Source: Salinibacillus kushneri (GTDB taxonomy: Bacteria; Bacillota; Bacilli; Bacillales; Alkalibacillaceae). From it: a stretch of DNA of 64,000 nt. Location of the stretch: the NCBI RefSeq assembly GCF_900111405.1, contig NZ_FOHJ01000002.1, positions 1-64,000 on the forward strand, in the 5' to 3' direction. Positions within the stretch are counted from its first letter, which is position 1. The number at the start of each line of letters is the position of its first letter. Positions 1-7,307 of this stretch are shown here, piece after piece. Position numbers and translations under genes: made by a program. The notes under the pieces were generated by a model. That model saw only the letters and a list, made by a program, of their open reading frames with translations. It made no database searches and had not been told where the DNA came from.

Positions 1-18
1 CTTGCCCCCGCAACCAAA

Positions 19-95
19 GGTCCGGTAGTTCAGCTGGTTAGAATGCCTGCCTGTCACGCAGGAGGTCGCGGGTTCGAGTCCCGTCCGGACCGCCA
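19..95 (+). tRNA. tRNA-Asp (GTC)
   Basis: Full cloverleaf: the 7-bp acceptor GGTCCGG pairs with CCGGACC, the T-arm is GGTTCGAGTCC, and the anticodon loop reads GTC. Discriminator G and CCA are encoded (92-95). First of nine tRNAs read in the same direction; the upstream part of the array lies outside the window. Confidence 0.97.
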
Positions 96-149
96 CTAAA
101 TACATAGAGTAGTTATGTGGTGCTTATAACATAATGAAAATTACATAGT

Positions 150-225
<76 letters not shown>

Positions 226-305
226 TTTAAGTCATAATTTTGATTTGAAACCAGTAGGATATAATAGTAATTATTCTTGCTGGAATTACTCTCATTCATT
301 TTATT

Positions 306-392
306 GGAGGGGTAGCGAAGTCTGGCTAAACGCGGCGGACTGTAAATCCGCTCCCTTTGGGTTCACAGGTTCGAATCCTGTCCCCTCCACCA
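306..392 (+). tRNA. tRNA-Tyr (GTA)
   Basis: Class II tRNA with a long variable arm. Acceptor GGAGGGG/CCCCTCC, anticodon loop CTGTAAA gives GTA, and CCA is encoded. In the comparable B. subtilis array a tRNA-Thr sits before Tyr; none is present here. Confidence 0.97.
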
Positions 393-410
393 TTATTTAA
401 ATAGTATTGT

Positions 411-484
411 AGGGGTATAGTTTAATGGTAAAACGAAGGTCTCCAAAACCTTTGATGTGGGTTCGATTCCTACTACCCCTGCCA
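411..484 (+). tRNA. tRNA-Trp (CCA)
   Basis: Acceptor AGGGGTA/TACCCCT, anticodon loop CTCCAAA gives CCA, T-arm GGTTCGATTCC. Discriminator G and 3' CCA are encoded. Confidence 0.97.
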
Positions 485-509
485 TTTTCATTTTCAAAGA
501 AAAATATAT

Positions 510-583
510 GGCGGTTGTGGCGAAGTGGTTAACGCACCGGATTGTGGCTCCGGCACTCGTGGGTTCGATTCCCACCAATCGCC
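510..583 (+). tRNA. tRNA-His (GTG)
   Basis: Acceptor GCGGTTG pairs with CAATCGC, with the expected extra G-1 (510) opposite discriminator C (583). The anticodon loop TTGTGGC gives GTG. CCA is not encoded. Confidence 0.95.
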
Positions 584-597
584 CTTTTGGTATACAT

Positions 598-672
598 TGG
601 GCCATAGCCAAGCGGTAAGGCATCGGGTTTTGATCCCGTGATGCGCTGGTTCGAATCCAGCTGGCCCAGCCA
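598..672 (+). tRNA. tRNA-Gln (TTG)
   Basis: Acceptor TGGGCCA/TGGCCCA, anticodon loop TTTTGAT gives TTG, and CCA is encoded. Confidence 0.97.
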
Positions 673-676
673 TTAT

Positions 677-751
677 GCGGAAGTAGTTCAGTGGTAGAAC
701 ACCACCTTGCCAAGGTGGGGGTCGCGGGTTCGAATCCCGTCTTCCGCTCCA
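677..751 (+). tRNA. tRNA-Gly (GCC)
   Basis: Acceptor GCGGAAG/CTTCCGC, anticodon loop TTGCCAA gives GCC, and CCA is encoded. Confidence 0.97.
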
Positions 752-759
752 TTAAATCC

Positions 760-833
<74 letters not shown>

Positions 834-841
834 GAAAACAT

Positions 842-923
842 GCCGGTGTGGCGGAATTGGCAGACGCGCACGACTCAAAATCGTGTTCCGTAAGGAGTGT
901 CGGTTCGACCCCGACCACCGGTA
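842..923 (+). tRNA. tRNA-Leu (CAA)
   Basis: Class II tRNA with a long variable arm. Acceptor GCCGGTG pairs with CACCGGT (a G-T first pair), and the anticodon loop CTCAAAA gives CAA. The 3' end is followed by TCA, so CCA is not encoded. It is the last tRNA before the AT-rich island, and its 3' end shares 13 identical bases with 44129-44141. Confidence 0.95.
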
Positions 924-973
924 TCAACGTTATACACACAAGTAATTATGTATTATCATAGAAAACGATGATT

Positions 974-1007
974 AAAAACAGCAGGGTTATTTAACTCTGC
1001 TGTTTTT
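974..1007 (+). terminator. Rho-independent terminator of the tRNA array
   Basis: AAAACAGCAGRG-type stem closing on CTCTGCTGTTTTT, a short AT loop and a T-run, 50 bases after tRNA-Leu. Confidence 0.85.
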
Positions 1008-1056
1008 ATGCTATATTGAGATTTGAAAATTGTTCGATGAGGGGGAATTACATATA

Positions 1057-1137
1057 ATGATTGAAGCAGTTGGCTTTTTTGGAAACATTAATATATATTT
1101 TAAAAGCCGTGGGAAATTAGATAAAGCGATTTTTTAA
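1057..1137 (+). CDS. Possible 26-aa peptide of unknown function
   Basis: An ATG follows a purine-rich GAGGGGG site at good spacing (1039-1045) and opens a 26-codon frame beginning MIEAVGFFGN. A terminator-like hairpin follows it. I do not recognise the peptide. It may be a real small protein, or the 5' stump of a gene cut when the island was inserted. Nothing else supports coding. Confidence 0.3.
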   Translation: MIEAVGFFGNINIYFKSRGKLDKAIF

Positions 1138-1155
1138 TAATTGCTGTTGGTAAAG

Positions 1156-1194
1156 CAAGGACATGAATTACTACTCAATGTTCTTGTTTTTTTT
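1156..1194 (+). terminator. Rho-independent terminator
   Basis: CAAGGACAT (1156-1164) pairs with ATGTTCTTG (1178-1186) allowing one G-T pair, followed by eight T. It closes the transcription unit of the small ORF upstream. Confidence 0.75.
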
Positions 1195-1262
1195 GTTTAA
1201 AATGGTCCTTATATTTTTTACTACACTTTGCTAAAATTGCCTTATAGAATGGGGGAGGTATT

Positions 1263-2420
1263 TTGTTCTATTTAAGTCAAACTGAAAGTGAAAGAAAAGA
1301 GTACATAAAATTACTGCAAACAGTAGGATCACTATCTCACCTGTTTAGTGATAGTCCTACTCCTTACTTATATTATAGAGCAGCAGAAAATATCTTTTGC
1401 CGTGTTTTTGAAGCAGAAAACCTATCTAGGGGTGATGTTAGTGCCGATGCCGCTAAAAATAAGTTAGGTATTGGATTAAAAACATTTTTACATGGTAATG
1501 GAAAGACCTATCAAAAAATAGCAGAGTTCAACAAAGACTTATCTGTATATGAAGGTAAGAACTCAGATGAAGTAGTGGATATCATTTCAAAAATGAGAAA
1601 TGAGCGTATTAACTTTACAATGCGATCTCACGGTTTAAATGATATGATATACCACCTTGTTACCCGTGAAGAAGGAAGTTTTAATTTATACGAGGAGCAT
1701 ATGGATCTTGTAGATATGTCTTCTATAAAAAGTATAAAAGAAAAAGGTAATACAATTTTCTTTCAAGATAAATTTGCTGAATATAAATTTTATAAAGCAA
1801 AAAGTACTTTGTTTAAACGGTTTAAAACGAAGAAACCAATTGATTCTTTTGATGTAGAAATTCTCAAAGATCCATATTCTTTCTTATTAGAAAGGACAGG
1901 TTCTGCTTTAGATTTAGTTAAAGAGCCGGAAGAAACATTTGAAAAGGTATATCTTCCTTTATATTCTACAAGGGACGGGGAAGTCCATGCTGGAAGTGGT
2001 TTAAATCAATGGAATGCAGGTGGTAGAAGTAGACACCATGACGAATTATATATACCTATTCCAAAATGGATACATGAAGACTTTGAAGGTTTCTTTCCAT
2101 ATAAATTAGGAAGTGGTAAACCTGGAACTCCTTTTGCAATAGTTCTCCCTGACGGTATTGAATATAACGCAAAAGTTTGTCAGGAAAATGGGAAAGCCTT
2201 AATGACTAACCCAAATAAGTTATTAGGTCATTGGTTGTTAAGACATGTATTACAGGTCCCAGTAAATACATTAGTAACCTATAGTATGTTAGAAGATATA
2301 GGGATTGATAGTGTAGTAGTTACTAAGATAAATGAAGACCGCTTTAAAATTCATTTCTCAAAAATAGGGTCATATCAAGAATTTGAAGATGAATTTAAGG
2401 GGAGTAAAAAGAAAAGATGA
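1263..2420 (+). CDS. Predicted type II restriction endonuclease with NgoFVII/BfiI-like C-terminal DNA-binding domain
   Basis: 385 aa; TTG start 7-8 bases after GGGGGAGG. Residues about 30-95 contain a conserved block (ENLSRGDVSADA...GIGLKTF) that fits a compact nuclease core with an Asp and a GxK lysine, PD-(D/E)XK-like. Residues about 230-345 (SGLNQWNAGGRSRHHDELYI, IPIPKWIH, FFP, FAIVLPDG, GKALMTNPNK) match what I know of the B3-like specificity domain at the C-terminus of NgoFVII/BfiI-type enzymes. It converges with the 2431-3228 gene and lies 1.1 kb before a C5-cytosine methyltransferase, which would protect its target site. The cut site cannot be read from sequence. Restriction role: fairly confident; fold of the N-terminus: inference. 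Confidence 0.7.
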   Translation: MFYLSQTESERKEYIKLLQTVGSLSHLFSDSPTPYLYYRAAENIFCRVFEAENLSRGDVSADAAKNKLGIGLKTFLHGNGKTYQKIAEFNKDLSVYEGKNSDEVVDIISKMRNERINFTMRSHGLNDMIYHLVTREEGSFNLYEEHMDLVDMSSIKSIKEKGNTIFFQDKFAEYKFYKAKSTLFKRFKTKKPIDSFDVEILKDPYSFLLERTGSALDLVKEPEETFEKVYLPLYSTRDGEVHAGSGLNQWNAGGRSRHHDELYIPIPKWIHEDFEGFFPYKLGSGKPGTPFAIVLPDGIEYNAKVCQENGKALMTNPNKLLGHWLLRHVLQVPVNTLVTYSMLEDIGIDSVVVTKINEDRFKIHFSKIGSYQEFEDEFKGSKKKR

Positions 2421-2447
2421 GGAGATTTCCTCATCTTTTCTTTTTTA
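2406..2447. terminator. Bidirectional terminator between convergent nuclease genes
   Basis: AAAAGAAAAGATGAGGA pairs with TCCTCATCTTTTCTTTT. The 15-17-bp stem has A-rich and T-rich tails on both sides and overlaps the stop codon regions of both convergent genes, so it can serve both strands. Confidence 0.88.
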
Positions 2448-3228
2448 GATGCTCAATTAACGTACAGATATCAAGCATATCTCCAGTTTGCACATAGTAA
2501 TTATTGGCATCCATTTTATTAGATTCATAAATCTGACCTAAATATGCACCTTGAGGAATGAATAAATCTTCTTCAATTGCTTGAACTAACATTTTTCTTG
2601 ATATACACCCCGGTATATCATAAGAAAATGTTTCGTTCATAATGGCTTCTTTTAATTCATCTTTATCAATAGTATCCGTATAAAGCCACCTATGTTGTTT
2701 TAAAATGTCAGAAGCGAACGGTGTTAATCGAATAAGAATGAAGGCAGTATATCTACTGTTACCGTTTTCTAAATTAGGAATATACTCCCCATCTGCATTC
2801 CAATCGTCCGACTCAAGCAATAGAAGTTGTCCAAATGACTTAGTTGATTTAACAGCAAGTTTACAACCATTTATCTCAAAATCACTGGAATCCCATTCAC
2901 CTAAGCCGTACATTTCTGTATCTGGTTCAGGTGTTTCAATCCCGTTATCGGTAAACACCTCATAAAGAGCATATTCTGCTAGTTTACCTTGAAAAGTATC
3001 AGCAAAAATCTCCCCTTTTCTTCTTCGATGATTTCCACCAGTTCTATGGTTTCTGTGATTACCTTGGTCGCCAAAACTCATACCATAAGCAAAATCAAAT
3101 ACTTCTTCAATTATTTCTTCACTAAAGGAATTGTAAGCAGTAAAATCCTTTTTGTTAGTAAAAGAGTATAGAGTCTTATCAATCCCCATTTCGTAGTCAT
3201 GTTGTTCACTTACACTTAACTTATTCAT
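2431..3228 (-). CDS. Predicted PD-(D/E)XK nuclease (restriction endonuclease-like)
   Basis: 265 aa, ATG start preceded by AGGTTGGTGAT. The centre carries a textbook PD-(D/E)XK arrangement: a helix Glu in KLAEYALYEVF (residues about 100-110), the acidic strand SSDFEI, and the strand LAVKS with the catalytic Lys about 12 residues on. The N-terminal third holds a basic HRNHRTGGNHRRRKGE stretch that could touch DNA. It shares no visible similarity with the 1263-2420 enzyme. Together the two genes sit upstream of one C5 methyltransferase. It could be the nuclease partner of the methyltransferase or of the DISARM-like operon. The specific family is not recognised. Confidence 0.65.
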   Translation of the reverse strand: MNKLSVSEQHDYEMGIDKTLYSFTNKKDFTAYNSFSEEIIEEVFDFAYGMSFGDQGNHRNHRTGGNHRRRKGEIFADTFQGKLAEYALYEVFTDNGIETPEPDTEMYGLGEWDSSDFEINGCKLAVKSTKSFGQLLLLESDDWNADGEYIPNLENGNSRYTAFILIRLTPFASDILKQHRWLYTDTIDKDELKEAIMNETFSYDIPGCISRKMLVQAIEEDLFIPQGAYLGQIYESNKMDANNYYVQTGDMLDICTLIEHLKKKR

Positions 3229-3438
3229 TTTATCACCAACCTAGGATATTTTTACTACAAGTGTATGATAGAAAACTAGAAATGGCCATAGATATACCAA
3301 AAAATTGTAAAAATTCCATAGGGTATTTTATATTTATTAAAAATAATTAGGTTTACCCAGCAGCCAAATTCGACAGGTTATGCTAAAATAGAATCTACAT
3401 GAAAAAGAATGACATGCCCATGACAAGTGTAGAATTTA

Positions 3439-3470
3439 AAGTAACAATTTTACTTAATTTATGATACAAT
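3439..3470 (+). promoter_or_regulatory. Promoter/operator region of the methyltransferase gene
   Basis: An inverted repeat AAGTAA-caatt-TTACTT (3439-3455) lies immediately before TATGATACAAT (3460-3470), whose TACAAT fits a -10 box 40 bases before the start codon. The same TATGATACAAT string, again just after an inverted repeat, precedes the 4784 gene. No clear -35 box is seen, so an activator may be involved. Confidence 0.45.
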
Positions 3471-3509
3471 ATAGAATATGAGGACAGAACTAATGTTCGG
3501 AGGTGTGGT

Positions 3510-4619
3510 ATGGAAAGAAAAAAAAATACAGTAGCATCCTTATTTGCTGGAATCGGTGGAATCGATAAAGGATTTGAACAAGCAGGTGCAAATGTTATCT
3601 GGGCAAACGAAATAGATAAAAATGCTTGCATTACTTATAGAGAAAACTTTAACCACGAACTAGTGGAAGATGATATTCGAAATCTAGACGGCAATGATAT
3701 GCCAGACACAGATATTCTGACTGCTGGATGGCCATGTGTGGCTTTCTCTGTAGCCGGAAATAGACATGGTATGAAATATCAATGCCACGTCTGTGAACAT
3801 GAACATTCAGTTACTTATGACGAGTACATTAATGGTGCTACTTGTCCTGAATGTGGAGGATTTACAGATGCCATAGATCCTAGGGGAACTCTTTTCTTTG
3901 ATGTTATTCGTTTCATAAGAGCGAAGAAACCAAAAGCGATTTTTCTTGAGAACGTAAAAAACCTTAAAGGACATGATAAGGGAAATACTTTCAAAGTAAT
4001 TGAGGAAATGCTAAGAGAAAGTGGATACTTTTTTGAGAGTAAAGTCATGAACACTATGGAATATGGAAATATTCCACAAAATAGGGAACGTATTTTTATT
4101 GTTGGATTTAGAGAAGAAGAGGCTTTAGAGAATTTTGTTTGGCCTGAAAAAATTACCCTTACTAAAACTATTGAAGATGTGTTGGAGCGAAATGAGAAAC
4201 AAGATGATAAATATTATTATGGTGTTGAGAGTCAGTATTATAATATGTTAAAAGAGACTATGACTAGAAGAGATACTGTTTATCAACTTAGACGTGTATA
4301 TGTAAGGGAAAACCAATCAAATGTATGTCCGACTTTAACTGCAAATATGGGTACTGGGGGTCACAATGTACCATTGATTATTGATAATTGGGGATTTAGA
4401 AAATTAACTCCTAAAGAGGCACTAAGATTTCAAGGTTTCCCAGTTGATGAAGATTACCAAATAGTAGATGGAATGGCAAACTCTCATATATACAAACAAG
4501 CAGGAAATGCAGTAAGTGTGCCAGTAATTAAAAGAATTGCAGAAAATTTAATTGCTACTTTAGACGAAAATAATAATGAAATAAGAACAGAAGAACTTAA
4601 ATCTGCTGTTTCAATTTAG
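3510..4619 (+). CDS. DNA (cytosine-5) methyltransferase with zinc-finger insertion, DrmMII-like
   Basis: 369 aa; ATG start after TTCGGAGGTG. All main C5-methyltransferase motifs are present: I (FAGIGGIDKGFEQAG, SAM binding, residues about 11-25), IV (GWPCVAFSVAG with catalytic Cys), VI (ENVKNL), VIII (QNRERIFIVGF), IX/X (TPKEALRFQGFP, KQAGNAVSVPV). Between motifs IV and VI there is an inserted CHVC...CPEC pair about 20 residues apart that looks like a zinc ribbon. It methylates cytosine in host DNA to mark self. Upstream are two nuclease genes and downstream a DISARM-like operon. In class 2 DISARM the modification enzyme is a C5 methylase (DrmMII), so this gene may serve the nucleases, DISARM, or both. 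It has its own promoter and terminator. Confidence 0.93.
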   Translation: MERKKNTVASLFAGIGGIDKGFEQAGANVIWANEIDKNACITYRENFNHELVEDDIRNLDGNDMPDTDILTAGWPCVAFSVAGNRHGMKYQCHVCEHEHSVTYDEYINGATCPECGGFTDAIDPRGTLFFDVIRFIRAKKPKAIFLENVKNLKGHDKGNTFKVIEEMLRESGYFFESKVMNTMEYGNIPQNRERIFIVGFREEEALENFVWPEKITLTKTIEDVLERNEKQDDKYYYGVESQYYNMLKETMTRRDTVYQLRRVYVRENQSNVCPTLTANMGTGGHNVPLIIDNWGFRKLTPKEALRFQGFPVDEDYQIVDGMANSHIYKQAGNAVSVPVIKRIAENLIATLDENNNEIRTEELKSAVSI

Positions 4620-4627
4620 AAGTAAGG

Positions 4628-4653
4628 AAGCCTAGTAATCTAGGCTTTTTTTT
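4628..4653 (+). terminator. Terminator after the methyltransferase
   Basis: AAGCCTAG-taat-CTAGGCTT, an 8-bp perfect stem followed by eight T. Confidence 0.92.
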
Positions 4654-4703
4654 ATGCAGAAAACACATATTTTTGTCAAAAAATCAGTGAATAAGTAATA
4701 GGC

Positions 4704-4747
4704 ATGGTAATCTTTTACCATATACGGGCCCTAAAGTATGATACAAT
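4704..4747 (+). promoter_or_regulatory. Promoter with 7-bp inverted repeat before the DISARM-like operon
   Basis: ATGGTAA-tctt-TTACCAT (4704-4721) is a perfect palindromic site, followed by TATGATACAAT (4737-4747) with a plausible -10 box. Placement suggests an operator governing the four-gene operon 4784-12712. A related half-site pair (TTACC...GGTAA) flanks the -10 box of the 20799 operon. Confidence 0.45.
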
Positions 4748-4783
4748 TTTCTTAAAGTTGCAGTTACTAAGAGGTGTATGAAG

Positions 4784-5764
4784 ATGTCTATTAAGAATTT
4801 AAAGGTTCTTCATGAAAAGGGCATAAATGACTTGCCGGATTGGATAAATTTTGCTTTTGAACTAGGGTTTTATATAAGTGATAATGGAACTAAATATCGA
4901 AAACCTATTACTATATTACTATCACTTCCTAGTGAGCAGTATTTTCCTTTGTTTGTAGCAATGGGCATTGCAGATAAGAAATTTTCTATTAATAAACAAA
5001 TGAGATCAATTAGGAAGCAAGTTATGAGTCTGAAAAAAGGTAGTCGTATTATCTATCAGGATGAAAAATCTTCTAGAAAAGCATCTGTTCTTTCTATAGA
5101 TCCAAGTCCAGTCTTTGAAAATGAAATGATTTTAAGAATCAAAGACGGTGGAATGATAAGAGGTGTTCCAGAAAGACAGTGGATAGACAAAATAATCCTT
5201 TTAGATGAGGAATTAGAAGAGGTTAAAAGATCAAGAAAAGTAAGTAAGAAAAAAGAACTCGGTTTAGAAAGAAGTGGCTTATTAAGTGCATTGTATTCTT
5301 CAAATCAGTTAAATAAGGTTTCATTTTACCCAGGTGATTATTTTTATATTGTAGGTAATACTTCTCGTATTCTAGAGCAGATGCAAGAAGATATATTTAT
5401 ATTCAATGGTTCAAGAGGTAAAATTAATGACTTTCTTTATCTCGATGATAATAACAGTTATACAAATGGACAGTTGTTCTCTTCTCAAATGAAAAAAAAT
5501 GATGTTGAAATTACTACTGATGTACCCGTAATCTATACGGATGTAAATAGTTATATGAAACAGTCTAGGTACTTTAATGAAAACCCTAGAATTATAGTTA
5601 TTAGTAGAACGGACAATGAAAGTAGGATACACGAAATTAAGGAAGAATTAAAAAGAAAATCCTTACAAGAAAATCATAATATAAACACAAAAGAGTTAGT
5701 TGACTATTTAAAGTTTGGTAATACAAAAGTACCTAATGGTATAGAAATGATTGCTTGGAGGTAG
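4784..5764 (+). CDS. DISARM-associated protein, possibly the N-terminal part of a split DrmE
   Basis: 326 aa. I chose ATG 4784 because GAGGTG (4771-4776) lies 7 bases before it; the ATG at 4778 is too close. No catalytic motif is recognised. Residues 85-110 (KKGSRIIYQDEKSSRKASVL) look like a small beta-barrel, and the remainder is mixed alpha/beta. It is the first gene of an operon in which the 505-aa gene, DrmA and DrmB follow with tiny gaps (5 bases to the next gene). Class 2 DISARM operons start with a large drmE, and this gene plus the next add up to about that size. Function by position only. Confidence 0.5.
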   Translation: MSIKNLKVLHEKGINDLPDWINFAFELGFYISDNGTKYRKPITILLSLPSEQYFPLFVAMGIADKKFSINKQMRSIRKQVMSLKKGSRIIYQDEKSSRKASVLSIDPSPVFENEMILRIKDGGMIRGVPERQWIDKIILLDEELEEVKRSRKVSKKKELGLERSGLLSALYSSNQLNKVSFYPGDYFYIVGNTSRILEQMQEDIFIFNGSRGKINDFLYLDDNNSYTNGQLFSSQMKKNDVEITTDVPVIYTDVNSYMKQSRYFNENPRIIVISRTDNESRIHEIKEELKRKSLQENHNINTKELVDYLKFGNTKVPNGIEMIAWR

Positions 5765-5769
5765 GGAAA

Positions 5770-7287
5770 ATGAGTTTTAGTAACTTAGTGGACTTATATA
5801 ATTTGGAAAAGAGTAATGTTTCATTTTTTCATGTTGAGAACATGAAGTTATCTTCTTTTGGTGAGATTTTGGAGAGTTATCGTAAAGAAGTTCAGACTAG
5901 ATATGATGGTGACGAGCATTTATCCGAAGTATTAAATATGCTAAGAAGAATATTTTTTAAACTCACTGGAAGTTTTCTACCTTACAGTAAAGTAATTAGT
6001 AAAGAATTGGAGAATGAATTACTACAAAAATTCTATCAGGTAAAAAATAGTTATCCAGAACTCTTTTCAACTACAGTAATCAAAATTGCAAAATCATTTA
6101 AAGAAGTATCAGAAAGTATCGAAAATAGTATGACCGATTACGTGTGCAACTATATAAATGAAAACTCGGATATAAGATTGAAGTTAGCAATAGTTACGAA
6201 AAGAGCAATATCTATTGAAGAAAGAACAATAATCAAGAAAGGCCTTAAACTAAATCATAATATTGACTTTTTTACTGAAAACAGTTTTCGAAAAGAAATA
6301 AATCTATTTGATGAAGTTATATATATCGGTAGTCCGGATTACTTTGGTGCATATGTAAAAAATACATTTAAGGGATTAAGGATAACCTTTATTTCTTATG
6401 ACATGTTTAATAATTCCATGGAACCAATAGAAGAGTTTGAAAGTATTGATATGAAAGGGTTGTACAGTACTCTCTTTAATCATATTTCCTTTGGAGAACC
6501 GATTCAGAAGAAAGTTAAGATAACCCTTGAAGAAAAGGAATCCTTAAACATTGCTGTTAACAAACTATTAGAACAACAAAAAAGTCGAGAGAGTGATATA
6601 ACAGACTCTGTTGAAGCAAGCATAGTGTATTTAGAAAATGACCGCTTTCTATTTGCACCTCAAGATTCTAAGGTTCGTATATTTATTCCAAGAAAAAAAG
6701 ACAATCTTATCAAACAGGTTAATTTTAAAGAAGTTGAAGAAGATGACTACATTGTAATTAGAAATGAAAGCGATATAAAATTAATTGCAGAATTGGCAGA
6801 TCAAATACTGGAATCAAATGCAGAGAGTTATCGATTGTTACAAAAGAAATGGAAAGATAGGCTTCGATATAATGTAGAGAAAAAAGGAATAAATCGTGTA
6901 AGTCAAATTTTAAGTAGAAAATATCATTTAAAAACAGCATCTCCTGTGTCAGTCAGGAATTGGTGTAATGATAATTCGATTTGTCCAACTGAACTTCCGG
7001 AACTGCTTAAAGCATTAAAATACAATGAAAAAGATATTCATGAAATCCACAGTAAAATGAAACAGATTAAACGCGCGCACTTGAAAGCAGGCAGACTAAT
7101 ATCAAGCAAATTAATGACTGAATTATCAACAGACTTTGTAAAGGATCTTCAAGAACAAGGTTACTATACTTTTACCTCTCAGGAGTTTGAAGGTGCTTCA
7201 TTTAATATTGAAAGAATAGTTTCAATCGATCAGTCTAAGTATTTAATAGCACCCTATAACCTAATGAAACCGATAGAAGTAGATTAA
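5770..7287 (+). CDS. DISARM-associated protein, possibly the C-terminal part of a split DrmE
   Basis: 505 aa; ATG 5770 follows GGAGG (5757-5761), which overlaps the end of the previous gene. No known enzymatic motif is visible. The C-terminal half has a feature I associate with DrmE-like proteins: a helix-rich stretch YRLLQKKWKDRL...VRNWCNDNSICPTELPELLKAL (residues about 360-425) that resembles a small helical nucleic-acid-binding module with a W-C-N-D turn. It sits between the 326-aa gene and the DrmA helicase, so it is very likely a component of the same complex. The DrmE assignment is inference from order and size. Confidence 0.5.
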   Translation: MSFSNLVDLYNLEKSNVSFFHVENMKLSSFGEILESYRKEVQTRYDGDEHLSEVLNMLRRIFFKLTGSFLPYSKVISKELENELLQKFYQVKNSYPELFSTTVIKIAKSFKEVSESIENSMTDYVCNYINENSDIRLKLAIVTKRAISIEERTIIKKGLKLNHNIDFFTENSFRKEINLFDEVIYIGSPDYFGAYVKNTFKGLRITFISYDMFNNSMEPIEEFESIDMKGLYSTLFNHISFGEPIQKKVKITLEEKESLNIAVNKLLEQQKSRESDITDSVEASIVYLENDRFLFAPQDSKVRIFIPRKKDNLIKQVNFKEVEEDDYIVIRNESDIKLIAELADQILESNAESYRLLQKKWKDRLRYNVEKKGINRVSQILSRKYHLKTASPVSVRNWCNDNSICPTELPELLKALKYNEKDIHEIHSKMKQIKRAHLKAGRLISSKLMTELSTDFVKDLQEQGYYTFTSQEFEGASFNIERIVSIDQSKYLIAPYNLMKPIEVD

Positions 7288-7307
7288 TATAAAAGGAGTT
7301 TTTTTAT

